Assembly (NCBI GenBank): GCA_903886165.1
Contig: CAISLL010000119.1
Location: 1-7,117, forward strand
DNA from: an uncultured beta proteobacterium
GTDB taxonomy: Bacteria; Pseudomonadota; Gammaproteobacteria; Burkholderiales; Burkholderiaceae_C
Direction of reading: 5' to 3'
Length of the DNA: 7,117 bases
Positions 1 through 5,619 of this stretch are shown piece after piece (position 1 is the first letter of the stretch; each line of letters begins with the position of its first letter). The notes beneath the pieces were generated by a model. That model did not search any database and was not told where the DNA came from. It worked only from the letters and a program-made list of their open reading frames with translations. The position numbers were made by a program, and so were the translations under genes.

Positions 1-543
1 CAGGCACTTAGCCTGCTGATGCTGGCCCCGTTGGTGATTCCGGGCGTGATCCTGGGCATCTCCATCCTCGCCTTTGCCAGCCGCATTGCCAACCTGGCCG
101 ACGACCTGTGGGGGCTGGAACTGGAGTTTTTGCGCCCCGGCCTGCCACTGGTGGTGCTGGGGCAGTTTTCTTACATCGCCTCCATTGCCACCCTGACCAT
201 CACGGCACGCCTGAAACGCTTTGATGTCACGCTGGAAGAAGCTGCCTACAACCTCGGCGCGTCACGTGCAGCAGTGCTGTGGACCATCACCCTGCCCTAT
301 CTGAAACCGGCCTTGATTGGCTCGGCGGCGATCTCTTTCCTGATGAGCTTTGAGAACTTCAACACCACGCTGATGCTGGTGGGGTCGGACGCACCGCTCA
401 CCGTCATGATGTACGGCCGCATGCGCGAAGGCGCCACGCCGGTGCTCAACGCGGTGAGTTTGCTGCTGATGGTGGCCTCGGCGCTGCTGGCTTTGAGCAT
501 GATGCGGGGGTCAAAGGCCGCACCCCAAAACGCTCAGCCCTGA
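1..543 (+). CDS. ABC transporter permease, PotC/PotI-like (3' part; start outside window)
   Basis: This is an inner-membrane permease subunit of a binding-protein-dependent ABC importer, most like the PotC branch of polyamine-type (spermidine/putrescine) permeases. The frame is open from base 1, so the 180 residues seen are the C-terminal part of a protein whose start lies upstream. The diagnostic element is the cytoplasmic EAA loop encoded at about 235-300: EEAAYNLGAS, then ITLPYLKPAL, matching the EAA-x3-G-x9-I-x-LP pattern that docks onto the ATPase. Hydrophobic segments flank it, including the opening LVIPGVILGISIL stretch and a last helix near the C-terminus. The segment SFENFNTTLML after the EAA loop and the late NAVSLLLM helix resemble PotC. 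The gene converges on the kinase gene with 40 bp between stop codons, so it belongs to a different operon. The solute cannot be told from this fragment; the PotC label is by family resemblance only. Confidence 0.85.
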   Translation, partial: QALSLLMLAPLVIPGVILGISILAFASRIANLADDLWGLELEFLRPGLPLVVLGQFSYIASIATLTITARLKRFDVTLEEAAYNLGASRAAVLWTITLPYLKPALIGSAAISFLMSFENFNTTLMLVGSDAPLTVMMYGRMREGATPVLNAVSLLLMVASALLALSMMRGSKAAPQNAQP

Positions 544-565
544 CGGTTGGCCTGTTGCCCGCCGT
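543..565. other. Imperfect hairpin in the convergent gene junction
   Basis: Two short arm pairs nest symmetrically: ACGG (543-546) with CCGT (562-565), and GGC (549-551) with GCC (557-559), separated by a 2x2 internal loop and closed by the 5-base loop CTGTT. It starts at the permease stop codon and lies in the 40-bp gap between two converging genes, where a bidirectional terminator would be expected. There is no T-run on either side, so it is not a canonical intrinsic terminator. It may be a weak attenuator or chance. Confidence 0.2.
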
Positions 566-583
566 GGGTGTGGACAGCGCGCG

Positions 584-1792
584 TCATGAACCGAGGTTTC
601 TCGCGCTGATGAGTTCCACCGTCTCTTGTGCAATCAGCCATTCTTCCTGGGTCGAAACCACCAGTATCTTTGCGGGTGACGCAGCGCTTTGAATGAAGCC
701 GCCAGCCCGCGTGCCATGCGTGTGATTCGCATCGGGGTCCAGAGCGAGACCGAAGCACTGCAGATGGCCCACAATACGCGCCCTCATGGCGGGAGAGTTC
801 TCACCAATGCCACCTGTAAAAACAAGCGCATCCAGGGGAGGAAGTGCCACCATCATCTTGCCCACACTCTGGGCCGCCTTGTAGGCAAACATACCGATCG
901 CCAGCGCGCTGGGCGCGTGCCCTTCCTTTTCCTTCTCCAACAAGGTTCTCAAGTCATTGGAAACACCGGAGACCCCCAGCAGACCACTTTGCTTGTTCAG
1001 CAACTCAGAAATTTCCTGCGCCGTCATCTGAAGTTTCTCTGCCAAATAGATGCAAACCCCTGGATCAATGTCGCCGGCCCGGGTACCCATGACCAAACCT
1101 TCCAAGGGGGTGAAACCCATGCTGGTATCGACACTCCTTCCGTCCAGAATGGCGCAGCTGGAACACCCGTTGCCCAGATGCAGACTCACCAGCGCCTGCG
1201 CCTTGAGGCGGTATTCCTGCAATATTTGTCTGGATCTTCTTGCAATAAAACTGTGTGAGGTGCCGTGAAATCCATAGCGTCGAATCTGATGTTCGTCATA
1301 ATATTTTTCAGGCAATGCATAACGGTAGGCATGCTCGGGAAGGGTGGCGTGAAATGCGGTATCAAAAACAACCGCTTGCGGCAGATGCGGAAAAACCTTC
1401 TGCGCCAGCTCTATCCCTTCAAAATTGGCAGGATTGTGCAAGGGCGCCAGGCCCAGACCCTGTTCAAGTGTTGCAAGAACCGCAGGTGTGACAAGAACGC
1501 TTTGCCGGAAGTTCTCGCCCCCATGCACAAAACGATGTCCTACGCCGCCAAGGGTCGCGGTGATTCCGAGTTTGTCAAACCTGTCCACGAGCCATTCCAT
1601 GGCCTGTCGATGCCGACAGTGCGCAATCTCAAAATGCTCTCTTTGCGCCCCACTGGTCCATGCGATGCGAAGTGGTGTCTGGCTGCCGATTCTTTCTATC
1701 AGACCACTCCACAACGGCTGGCTGGAGTCGTGAAAGTTGAATACGGCAAATTTAAGCGAGGAACTGCCGCAGTTGATAACCAAGATGTTCAT
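584..1792 (-). CDS. ackA: Acetate/propionate kinase (AckA family; possible PduW equivalent)
   Basis: This cytosolic enzyme transfers phosphate between acetyl (or propionyl) phosphate and ADP, giving acetate (or propionate) and ATP. The 402-residue length is normal for the family. Family landmarks are all present: N7-x-G-S-S-S with K14 at the N-terminus, HRFVHGGE with R87, D144 in VVFDTAFH, H176 in YGFHGTSH, HLGNG at 205-209, R238 in MGTRAGDIDPG, the GGIGEN nucleotide loop at 327-332, and E384 near the C-terminus. These correspond to the catalytic Arg91, Asp148, His180, Arg241 and Glu384 of the Methanosarcina enzyme. I chose the ATG at 1792 because the protein then begins MNILVINCGSSS, as in the family; an in-frame ATG at 1849 would add 19 atypical residues. 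The Shine-Dalgarno is weak (GGAT), and the start forms ATGA with an upstream open frame, suggesting coupling. In a BMC locus this is the expected ATP-yielding last step, as for PduW in Salmonella. Acetate or propionate preference cannot be read from the sequence. Confidence 0.96.
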   Translation of the reverse strand: MNILVINCGSSSLKFAVFNFHDSSQPLWSGLIERIGSQTPLRIAWTSGAQREHFEIAHCRHRQAMEWLVDRFDKLGITATLGGVGHRFVHGGENFRQSVLVTPAVLATLEQGLGLAPLHNPANFEGIELAQKVFPHLPQAVVFDTAFHATLPEHAYRYALPEKYYDEHQIRRYGFHGTSHSFIARRSRQILQEYRLKAQALVSLHLGNGCSSCAILDGRSVDTSMGFTPLEGLVMGTRAGDIDPGVCIYLAEKLQMTAQEISELLNKQSGLLGVSGVSNDLRTLLEKEKEGHAPSALAIGMFAYKAAQSVGKMMVALPPLDALVFTGGIGENSPAMRARIVGHLQCFGLALDPDANHTHGTRAGGFIQSAASPAKILVVSTQEEWLIAQETVELISARNLGS

Positions 1793-1920
1793 GCCTGATC
1801 CAGCGAAAAATGCCCTGCAATCGCACGAATCAATGCACCGCAGCCACATTCGCCAGGAGGCTGAATGCGGCCACGTTGCAAGTCATGCGCTAACTGACCG
1901 TCTGTCGTCAGCAGGTTCAA
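1789..1920 (-). CDS. Candidate 43-residue small protein, or the tail of a lost gene, coupled to the kinase
   Basis: I do not recognise this frame. It fills nearly the whole gap between the TRAP binding-protein gene and the kinase. Its TGA overlaps the kinase ATG as ATGA. Its only plausible start is a TTG at 1920 that overlaps the binding-protein stop as TTGA, so both ends have the 4-nt overlap typical of translationally coupled genes. The predicted product begins NLLTTDGQLAHDLQ and contains PPGECGCGALIRAIAGHF, with a Cys-X-Cys motif and a short amphipathic-looking tail. Against it: no Shine-Dalgarno precedes the TTG, there is no ATG in frame, third-position base use is not strongly biased, and a 43-codon open frame is not rare by chance. 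The frame also stays open upstream through the end of the binding-protein gene, so it could be the C-terminal remnant of a gene disrupted by arrival of the TRAP genes. Confidence 0.28.
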   Translation of the reverse strand: MNLLTTDGQLAHDLQRGRIQPPGECGCGALIRAIAGHFSLDQA

Positions 1921-3029
1921 TACCGGTACGGCGGGCCGGCTTTTTCCATGGCGGCGTTGTAGTTTTTAAGGATCTCCACAACTTTGGCCTTCAATGGGCT
2001 CTCTTTGGCGACTTCATCCCAAAACTTGCGCCCAGCGACTTCAACCGTCTTCCACTCGGCATCAGGAATGGTGGTGAGTTTCATTTTGGTGCCTTCAACG
2101 CGAAGCTTGGCTTCGCCTCCCCAATACCAGTGCTGGCGGTAGTAATGCGAGCTGTCAAACGCCAGGCGCAGCAGTTGCTGAAGATGTGCCGGCACTTTGT
2201 TCCAGCTCTCCATGTTGGCGTAGAACGATCCGATCCAGGCGCCGGAAATGTTGTTGGTCAGAAAGTTGCCTGTCACATTGGCCCAACCCACCGTGTAATC
2301 CTCGGTGATACCAGACCAGGCGACACCGTCTAGTTCGCCCGTTTGCATGGCGACCTCCACGTCTTCATAAGGGAGCGTCACAGGCACAACACCAAACTGC
2401 TTAAGGAAGCGGCCGGCGGTAGGGAAGGTGAAAATCTTCTTGCCCTTGAGGTCCTTGAGGCTATGGATTGGCTTTTTGGTGGCAAAGTTGCATGGATCCC
2501 ATGAGCCGGCAGAGATATGCTTGACGCCCACTTTGGCGTACTCCGCTTCCCAAATCTCGGCCAGTCCCCACTGATTGAACAGCACCGGCACATCAAGGCT
2601 GTAGCGACTGGCAAAGGGGAAGTAGCCGCCAAAAATGGTCACCTCTGTTGGAGACGCCATGCTGTCGTCATCAGACTGCACGCAATCAATGGTGCCGCGC
2701 TGCATCGCGCGGAAAAGTTCACCGGTGGGCACCAGCTGATCGGCGTACGACAACTCGATGACCATTTCACCATTGGCCGCCTTGTTGAACGCATCAATGG
2801 CTGGCTTGATCACGTGCTGACCCAATGCTGCGCCAGCGTAGGTTTGCATGCGCCACTTGATGGCTTGTTTGGTCTGAACCGCCGGGGCCGGACCAGCGGC
2901 CGAGGCCGGGCCAGCGGCCGGGGCCGGTGCGGCTTCTTCTTTTTTCCCGCATCCTGCCAGCGTGGCGGCCGCAACGACCCCCGCACCAGCAATGCCGGCT
3001 TTGGTTACAAATTCGCGTCTAGATGTCAT
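1917..3029 (-). CDS. TRAP transporter substrate-binding protein (DctP family), Tat-exported lipoprotein
   Basis: This is the periplasmic solute-receptor subunit of a sodium-driven TRAP importer, delivering ligand to the DctQM membrane pair encoded just upstream. It has 370 residues. The N-terminus carries a twin-arginine signal (SRREFV, residues 3-8), a hydrophobic stretch and a lipobox LAGC with Cys27, so a Tat-exported membrane-anchored lipoprotein is predicted. A low-complexity Ala-Pro-Gly linker (about 33-50) precedes the mature domain. Family features follow: LVPTGELFRAMQRGTIDC (about 99-116), DLKGKKI (193-199), GELDGVAWSGITEDYTVGW (231-249) and a long C-terminal helix. It resembles the COG4663 group often labelled mannitol/chloroaromatic. 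Residue 200 is Phe where most TRAP receptors have the ligand-binding Arg (KIRV-type motif); R207 lies close by. The start at 3029 is supported by AGGAGA five bases upstream (3035-3040). The gene is third in the TRAP cluster, after both permeases, with a 90-bp gap in front. The ligand is unknown. Confidence 0.95.
   Translation of the reverse strand: MTSRREFVTKAGIAGAGVVAAATLAGCGKKEEAAPAPAAGPASAAGPAPAVQTKQAIKWRMQTYAGAALGQHVIKPAIDAFNKAANGEMVIELSYADQLVPTGELFRAMQRGTIDCVQSDDDSMASPTEVTIFGGYFPFASRYSLDVPVLFNQWGLAEIWEAEYAKVGVKHISAGSWDPCNFATKKPIHSLKDLKGKKIFTFPTAGRFLKQFGVVPVTLPYEDVEVAMQTGELDGVAWSGITEDYTVGWANVTGNFLTNNISGAWIGSFYANMESWNKVPAHLQQLLRLAFDSSHYYRQHWYWGGEAKLRVEGTKMKLTTIPDAEWKTVEVAGRKFWDEVAKESPLKAKVVEILKNYNAAMEKAGPPYRY
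2881..2934. repeat. Degenerate 18-bp tandem repeat (three units) in the binding-protein linker
   Basis: Three consecutive 18-bp units start at 2881, 2899 and 2917. The first two differ at two positions (GCCGGGGCCGGACCAGCG against GCCGAGGCCGGGCCAGCG). The third shares the first 11 bases and then diverges. On the coding (minus) strand the array encodes the Ala/Gly/Pro linker between the lipidated Cys and the folded domain of the TRAP binding protein. The unit is a multiple of three, so copy changes would alter linker length in frame. Confidence 0.7.
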
Positions 3030-3034
3030 TTGGT

Positions 3035-3040
3035 TCTCCT
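3035..3040 (-). promoter_or_regulatory. Strong ribosome binding site of the TRAP binding-protein gene
   Basis: AGGAGA on the minus strand lies five bases (ACCAA) before the ATG at 3029. It is the best-placed Shine-Dalgarno in the window and fixes this start. It fits the usual need for more binding protein than permease. Confidence 0.75.
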
Positions 3041-3064
3041 GTGAATGTATGGGTTGTTCGCCCG

Positions 3065-3070
3065 TTTATA
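3065..3070 (-). promoter_or_regulatory. Possible -10 element (TATAAA) before the binding-protein gene
   Basis: TATAAA on the minus strand matches the sigma-70 -10 consensus at five of six positions and would start a transcript with a leader of roughly 30 bases ahead of the binding-protein ATG. No good -35 lies at 16-18 bases. The nearest is TTGGTC at 20 bases, with only TTG matching. An internal promoter would let the receptor be made in excess of the permeases. It may be chance in an AT-richer gap. Confidence 0.22.
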
Positions 3071-3078
3071 ACGCTGCC

Positions 3079-3097
3079 CTTGGCCCCAACGACCAAG
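3079..3097 (-). other. Small intercistronic hairpin between the TRAP large permease and binding-protein genes
   Basis: On the minus strand CTTGGT pairs with GCCAAG (five Watson-Crick pairs plus one T-G) around a 7-base loop. It lies in the 90-bp gap between dctM and the binding-protein gene and has no T-run after it, so it is not an intrinsic terminator. A role in RNA processing or 5'-end stability of the binding-protein message is possible but unproven. Confidence 0.25.
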
Positions 3098-3119
3098 AAC
3101 TAACGATTCCTCGGTTTCA

Positions 3120-4442
3120 TCAATTTCCGTAAACGTAACCTGGCAGCCATAGTGCGATTTGCGGAAATGCCATCACGAGCATGAGCGCCAGCACCATGAC
3201 ACCTACAAAGGGCCAGATGGATGCATAGATGTCACGTATCGTGATCTCAGGCGGCGCCATCGCACGCATCAAAAAGAGGTTGTAGCCGAAGGGCGGCGTC
3301 ATGTAGGCGATTTGACAGGTGATCGTGTACAAAATGCCGTACCAGATCAAGTCAAATCCGAGAGACCCCACCAACGGCACATACAGCGGGGCAACAATCA
3401 CCAGCATCGCGGTATCGTCAAGGAAAGTCCCGAGAATCAGGTAAGAAAGTTGCATCAGGATCAAGATTGTCCAAGGGCTCAACCCGAGTTGTCCTACAAA
3501 CAGGCCCTCAATGGCTTTGACTGCACCCAAGCCGTCAAACACTGCACCGAAGCACAGGGCCGCCAATATGATCCACATGAACATGCACGAGATGCCGAGC
3601 GTCTGGCGCACCGAGGTTTCGAACACGGCCCAGGTCAAGCGCCGCCTGGCCACGGCCGCCGCCAGTGCGGTCAGCGCACCAATGGCCGAGCTTTCCACCA
3701 GACTGGTCCAGCCCTTGACAAAAGGTACCATCATGGTGACAAAGATGATGACGGGCAACAGACCGGCTCCCAGAAGTCGAAACTTTTCGGCCATGGGCAC
3801 ATCGCGTTCGGAAAGCGGCAATGCGGGCCCCAGGCTGGGATTTAATTTGCAGCGGATCACGATGTAGATCACAAACATCGCGGCCATCATGAGGCCGGGA
3901 AACACCCCTGCAAGCCACAACTGGCCTACTGGCTGGCGCGCGATCATGGCATAAAGCACCAGCACCACCGAGGGAGGCACCAGGATACCGAGGGACGAGC
4001 CGGCCTGAATGACCCCGGAGACCATGCGCTTGTCGTAGCCGCGTCGCAAAAGTTCGGGCAAGGCAATGGTGGCGCCGATCGCCATTCCCGCAACAGACAG
4101 GCCGTTCATGGCAGAAATCAACACCATCAGCCCGATCGTACCCACGGCCAACCCGCCATTGAGCCCGCCGAACCAGACGTGAAACATCTTGTAAAGGTCA
4201 TCGGCAATTTTGCTTTCAGACAATATATAACCCATGAAAACAAACATGGGAAGCGTCAGCAGCGGATACCACTTCATCAGCTTGATGGCCGATGAAAAAG
4301 CAATGTCGACGCCGCCGACTCCCCACAAGGCCATGGATGCTGCGGCCCCGACAAAACCAATCGCGGCAAACACCCGCTGCCCGGTAAAGAGCAACAGCAT
4401 CAACGATGAAAACATCATCAGGGCAATCATTTCGTAAGACAT
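3120..4442 (-). CDS. TRAP transporter large permease (DctM family)
   Basis: This is the ion-coupled translocating subunit of the TRAP importer, an integral inner-membrane protein of 440 residues, normal for DctM, and strongly hydrophobic along its length. Family signatures are visible: the AGSSLGILVPPS segment (147-158), GTFLDD (338-343) followed by TAMLVIVAPLYVPLV, and MTPPFGYNLFLMR (381-393). The first and last of these belong to the two inverted-repeat hairpin regions that form the substrate and sodium sites in the known ion-transporter fold. The ATG at 4442 overlaps the dctQ stop by one base (TAATG), with AAGGA (4449-4453) placed well upstream, so the start is secure and translation is likely coupled to dctQ. 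Substrate specificity comes mainly from the binding protein and cannot be inferred here. Confidence 0.96.
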   Translation of the reverse strand: MSYEMIALMMFSSLMLLLFTGQRVFAAIGFVGAAASMALWGVGGVDIAFSSAIKLMKWYPLLTLPMFVFMGYILSESKIADDLYKMFHVWFGGLNGGLAVGTIGLMVLISAMNGLSVAGMAIGATIALPELLRRGYDKRMVSGVIQAGSSLGILVPPSVVLVLYAMIARQPVGQLWLAGVFPGLMMAAMFVIYIVIRCKLNPSLGPALPLSERDVPMAEKFRLLGAGLLPVIIFVTMMVPFVKGWTSLVESSAIGALTALAAAVARRRLTWAVFETSVRQTLGISCMFMWIILAALCFGAVFDGLGAVKAIEGLFVGQLGLSPWTILILMQLSYLILGTFLDDTAMLVIVAPLYVPLVGSLGFDLIWYGILYTITCQIAYMTPPFGYNLFLMRAMAPPEITIRDIYASIWPFVGVMVLALMLVMAFPQIALWLPGYVYGN

Positions 4443-4972
4443 TAGATTTCCTTATCTTGGATGTGGGCGATGTCTTTGAACAGTTCCGATGTGGCCTGAA
4501 GAATCATCAGGACAATGGCAAAACACATCACGACTTTGACGGGCCACATATACGGCCGCCAGACGGTCGAATTGACTTCCCCGGTTTCGATGGCGTAGCT
4601 TGTGCTGCCAATGCCACCATAAAGCATCACACCCAAATAGAAAAGTAAAAACAGGGCGGTAAACGAATCAGCCCAGGCGCGCGTGTGTGGCGACCAGTCG
4701 CCATAAAACAGATCCATGCGGACATCGCTTCCCATTTGCATGGCGTACGGGCCACCCAGGAAAAAGTACGCAACCATCACAAACTGCGCCATTTCCAGGG
4801 TCCACAATGCCGGTTGAAAAAAGACTTTGGAAAATGAGGAATACATCAAAATCCCGATCAGAACGAACAGCATGTACATGGTGACGCGTCCGATGCGGTA
4901 ATTCAACATATCAACGATGCGCACATAGGTCCTCACCAACTTGGGCATCTTTTTTTGATTGGAAGTAGTCAT
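4442..4972 (-). CDS. TRAP transporter small permease (DctQ family)
   Basis: This is the small membrane subunit that scaffolds DctM and helps form the docking surface for the binding protein. The 176 residues contain four hydrophobic segments at about 28-50, 61-79, 100-122 and 144-163, as expected for DctQ. The conserved element GGPYAMQMGSDVRMDLFY (73-90), equivalent to the G-x-x-Y-x-x-x-x-x-x-H/D-V-R-V-D-L motif of the family, follows TM2, and WRPYMWP (138-144) precedes TM4. The ATG at 4972 has no clear Shine-Dalgarno; Met9 is another possible start but is no better supported. The gene opens the TRAP cluster, 92 bp after pduT, in a gap with a candidate promoter. Confidence 0.93.
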   Translation of the reverse strand: MTTSNQKKMPKLVRTYVRIVDMLNYRIGRVTMYMLFVLIGILMYSSFSKVFFQPALWTLEMAQFVMVAYFFLGGPYAMQMGSDVRMDLFYGDWSPHTRAWADSFTALFLLFYLGVMLYGGIGSTSYAIETGEVNSTVWRPYMWPVKVVMCFAIVLMILQATSELFKDIAHIQDKEI

Positions 4973-5014
4973 GGCGATTTTGGATTAAAGATTAAAAACT
5001 CATGTGTGGTTCAT

Positions 5015-5043
5015 ATGTTTATGGAGCAAAGGCGGTAAGTCAA
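5015..5043 (-). promoter_or_regulatory. Candidate sigma-70-type promoter for the TRAP genes
   Basis: In the AT-rich gap between pduT and dctQ the minus strand has TTGACT (5043-5038), five of six matches to the -35 consensus. At 16-17 bases lies TAAACA/AAACAT, a poor -10. The -35 quality and location are good but the weak -10 suggests either an activator-dependent promoter or a chance match. An imperfect dyad, CATGTG (5001-5006) and CATATG (5012-5017) spaced by five bases, overlaps the -10 side. Confidence 0.3.
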
Positions 5044-5053
5044 TATTAAATAT
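5043..5053. repeat. AT-rich perfect palindrome ATATT-A-AATAT
   Basis: Two 5-base arms with a single central base lie directly upstream of the candidate -35 in the pduT-dctQ gap. It could be an operator or a UP-like AT tract. At this length and base composition it is weak evidence on its own. Confidence 0.25.
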
Positions 5054-5059
5054 GGACGA

Positions 5060-5066
5060 CCTCCTC
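5060..5066 (-). promoter_or_regulatory. Orphan Shine-Dalgarno (GAGGAGG) at the pduT stop codon
   Basis: The minus strand reads TGAGGAGG, the pduT TGA running straight into a near-perfect anti-16S match. No ATG, GTG or TTG follows at 5-10 bases; only ATA or ATT are near, and the ATA frame closes after 17 codons. The dctQ start is about 90 bases further on. The site therefore looks like the ribosome binding site of a gene that is no longer there, or a chance purine run. Confidence 0.4.
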
Positions 5067-5616
5067 ATAGCAGTTGATCGATGAGTTGCCTGCTGGGGCG
5101 GGGGATGACCACCTTGGACACCAGAAAGCCCTTGTCGCTGGCGATGGCTGCACCCGCGTCAGTGGCCGCGTTGACATCGGCCACCTCGCCGGTCAGCACC
5201 ACATAACTTTTACCGCCAATGCCAAAGGCCAAGTGCATGCGAATCGGCTCGACCGATGCCGCCTTCACCGCTGCGTCGGTCGCCTCAATGGTGGCAGCAA
5301 CCGAATAGGTTTCGATGACGCTGATGGCCCGCACGTTCTCGATGTGCGTGCCACCACTGATGGCCGGCAACACCGAAGGGTGAACGTTTGGAATCACAAA
5401 ACTGTCCACCACCACATCCGGGCACATCTCGGTGCCGGCACCGACTGACTGGTTAACAGCGGCAACACCGCCACCAATCATGACGATGTACTTGCCCGGG
5501 CAAATGCTCTTGGCAATGAGTATTTCGACATTGGCCGTTTTGGCCATGGCATCGGCAGCGGCGATGCCTTGGGCGATGCTGGTGAATTCAACCAATCCGA
5601 TGGCGTGGTGACTCAT
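5065..5616 (-). CDS. pduT: PduT-like tandem BMC-domain shell protein with Fe-S pore cysteine
   Basis: This shell protein forms a pseudohexameric trimer of microcompartment facets. Its 183 residues hold two BMC domains, about 4-90 and 97-180, and the length is close to the 184 of Salmonella PduT. Shared stretches include GLVEFTSIA, the SICPGK loop, PNVHPSVLPAISG between the domains, HLAFGIGGK, and VVIPRPS near the end. Cys39 in SICPGK matches the Cys38 that in PduT binds a [4Fe-4S] cluster at the trimer's threefold pore, thought to pass electrons across the shell. Cys65 is a second cysteine of unknown role. The gene begins three bases after the pduS stop with little Shine-Dalgarno, so it is probably translated by coupling to pduS. 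The PduS-PduT pairing supports an electron conduit. PduT-like proteins also occur in glycyl-radical-enzyme compartments, so B12 chemistry is not implied. Confidence 0.94.
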   Translation of the reverse strand: MSHHAIGLVEFTSIAQGIAAADAMAKTANVEILIAKSICPGKYIVMIGGGVAAVNQSVGAGTEMCPDVVVDSFVIPNVHPSVLPAISGGTHIENVRAISVIETYSVAATIEATDAAVKAASVEPIRMHLAFGIGGKSYVVLTGEVADVNAATDAGAAIASDKGFLVSKVVIPRPSRQLIDQLL

Positions 5617-5619
5617 GGG

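Noticed and set aside
1..543. Membership of the ABC permease in the microcompartment system
   Set aside because: It is on the opposite strand, converges on the kinase gene and belongs to a polyamine-type family with no known BMC link. Only the 3' end is visible.
541..590. Intrinsic terminator between the two convergent genes
   Set aside because: Only an interrupted 4+3 bp hairpin is present, with no T-run on either strand.
689..1258. Plus-strand open frame opposite the acetate kinase gene
   Set aside because: It overlaps a kinase gene with every family motif intact, and its product has no recognisable features.
1793..1849. Upstream in-frame ATG that would extend the acetate kinase by 19 residues
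   Set aside because: The extension (MWLRCIDSCDC and on) is Cys-rich and unlike the family, whose members start directly before the I-N-x-G-S-S-S motif. There is no Shine-Dalgarno at 1849.
3159..3845. Plus-strand open frame opposite the TRAP large permease gene
   Set aside because: The product is a His/Arg/Gln-rich low-order sequence, the usual antisense reading of a hydrophobic membrane protein gene. No supporting start signal was seen.
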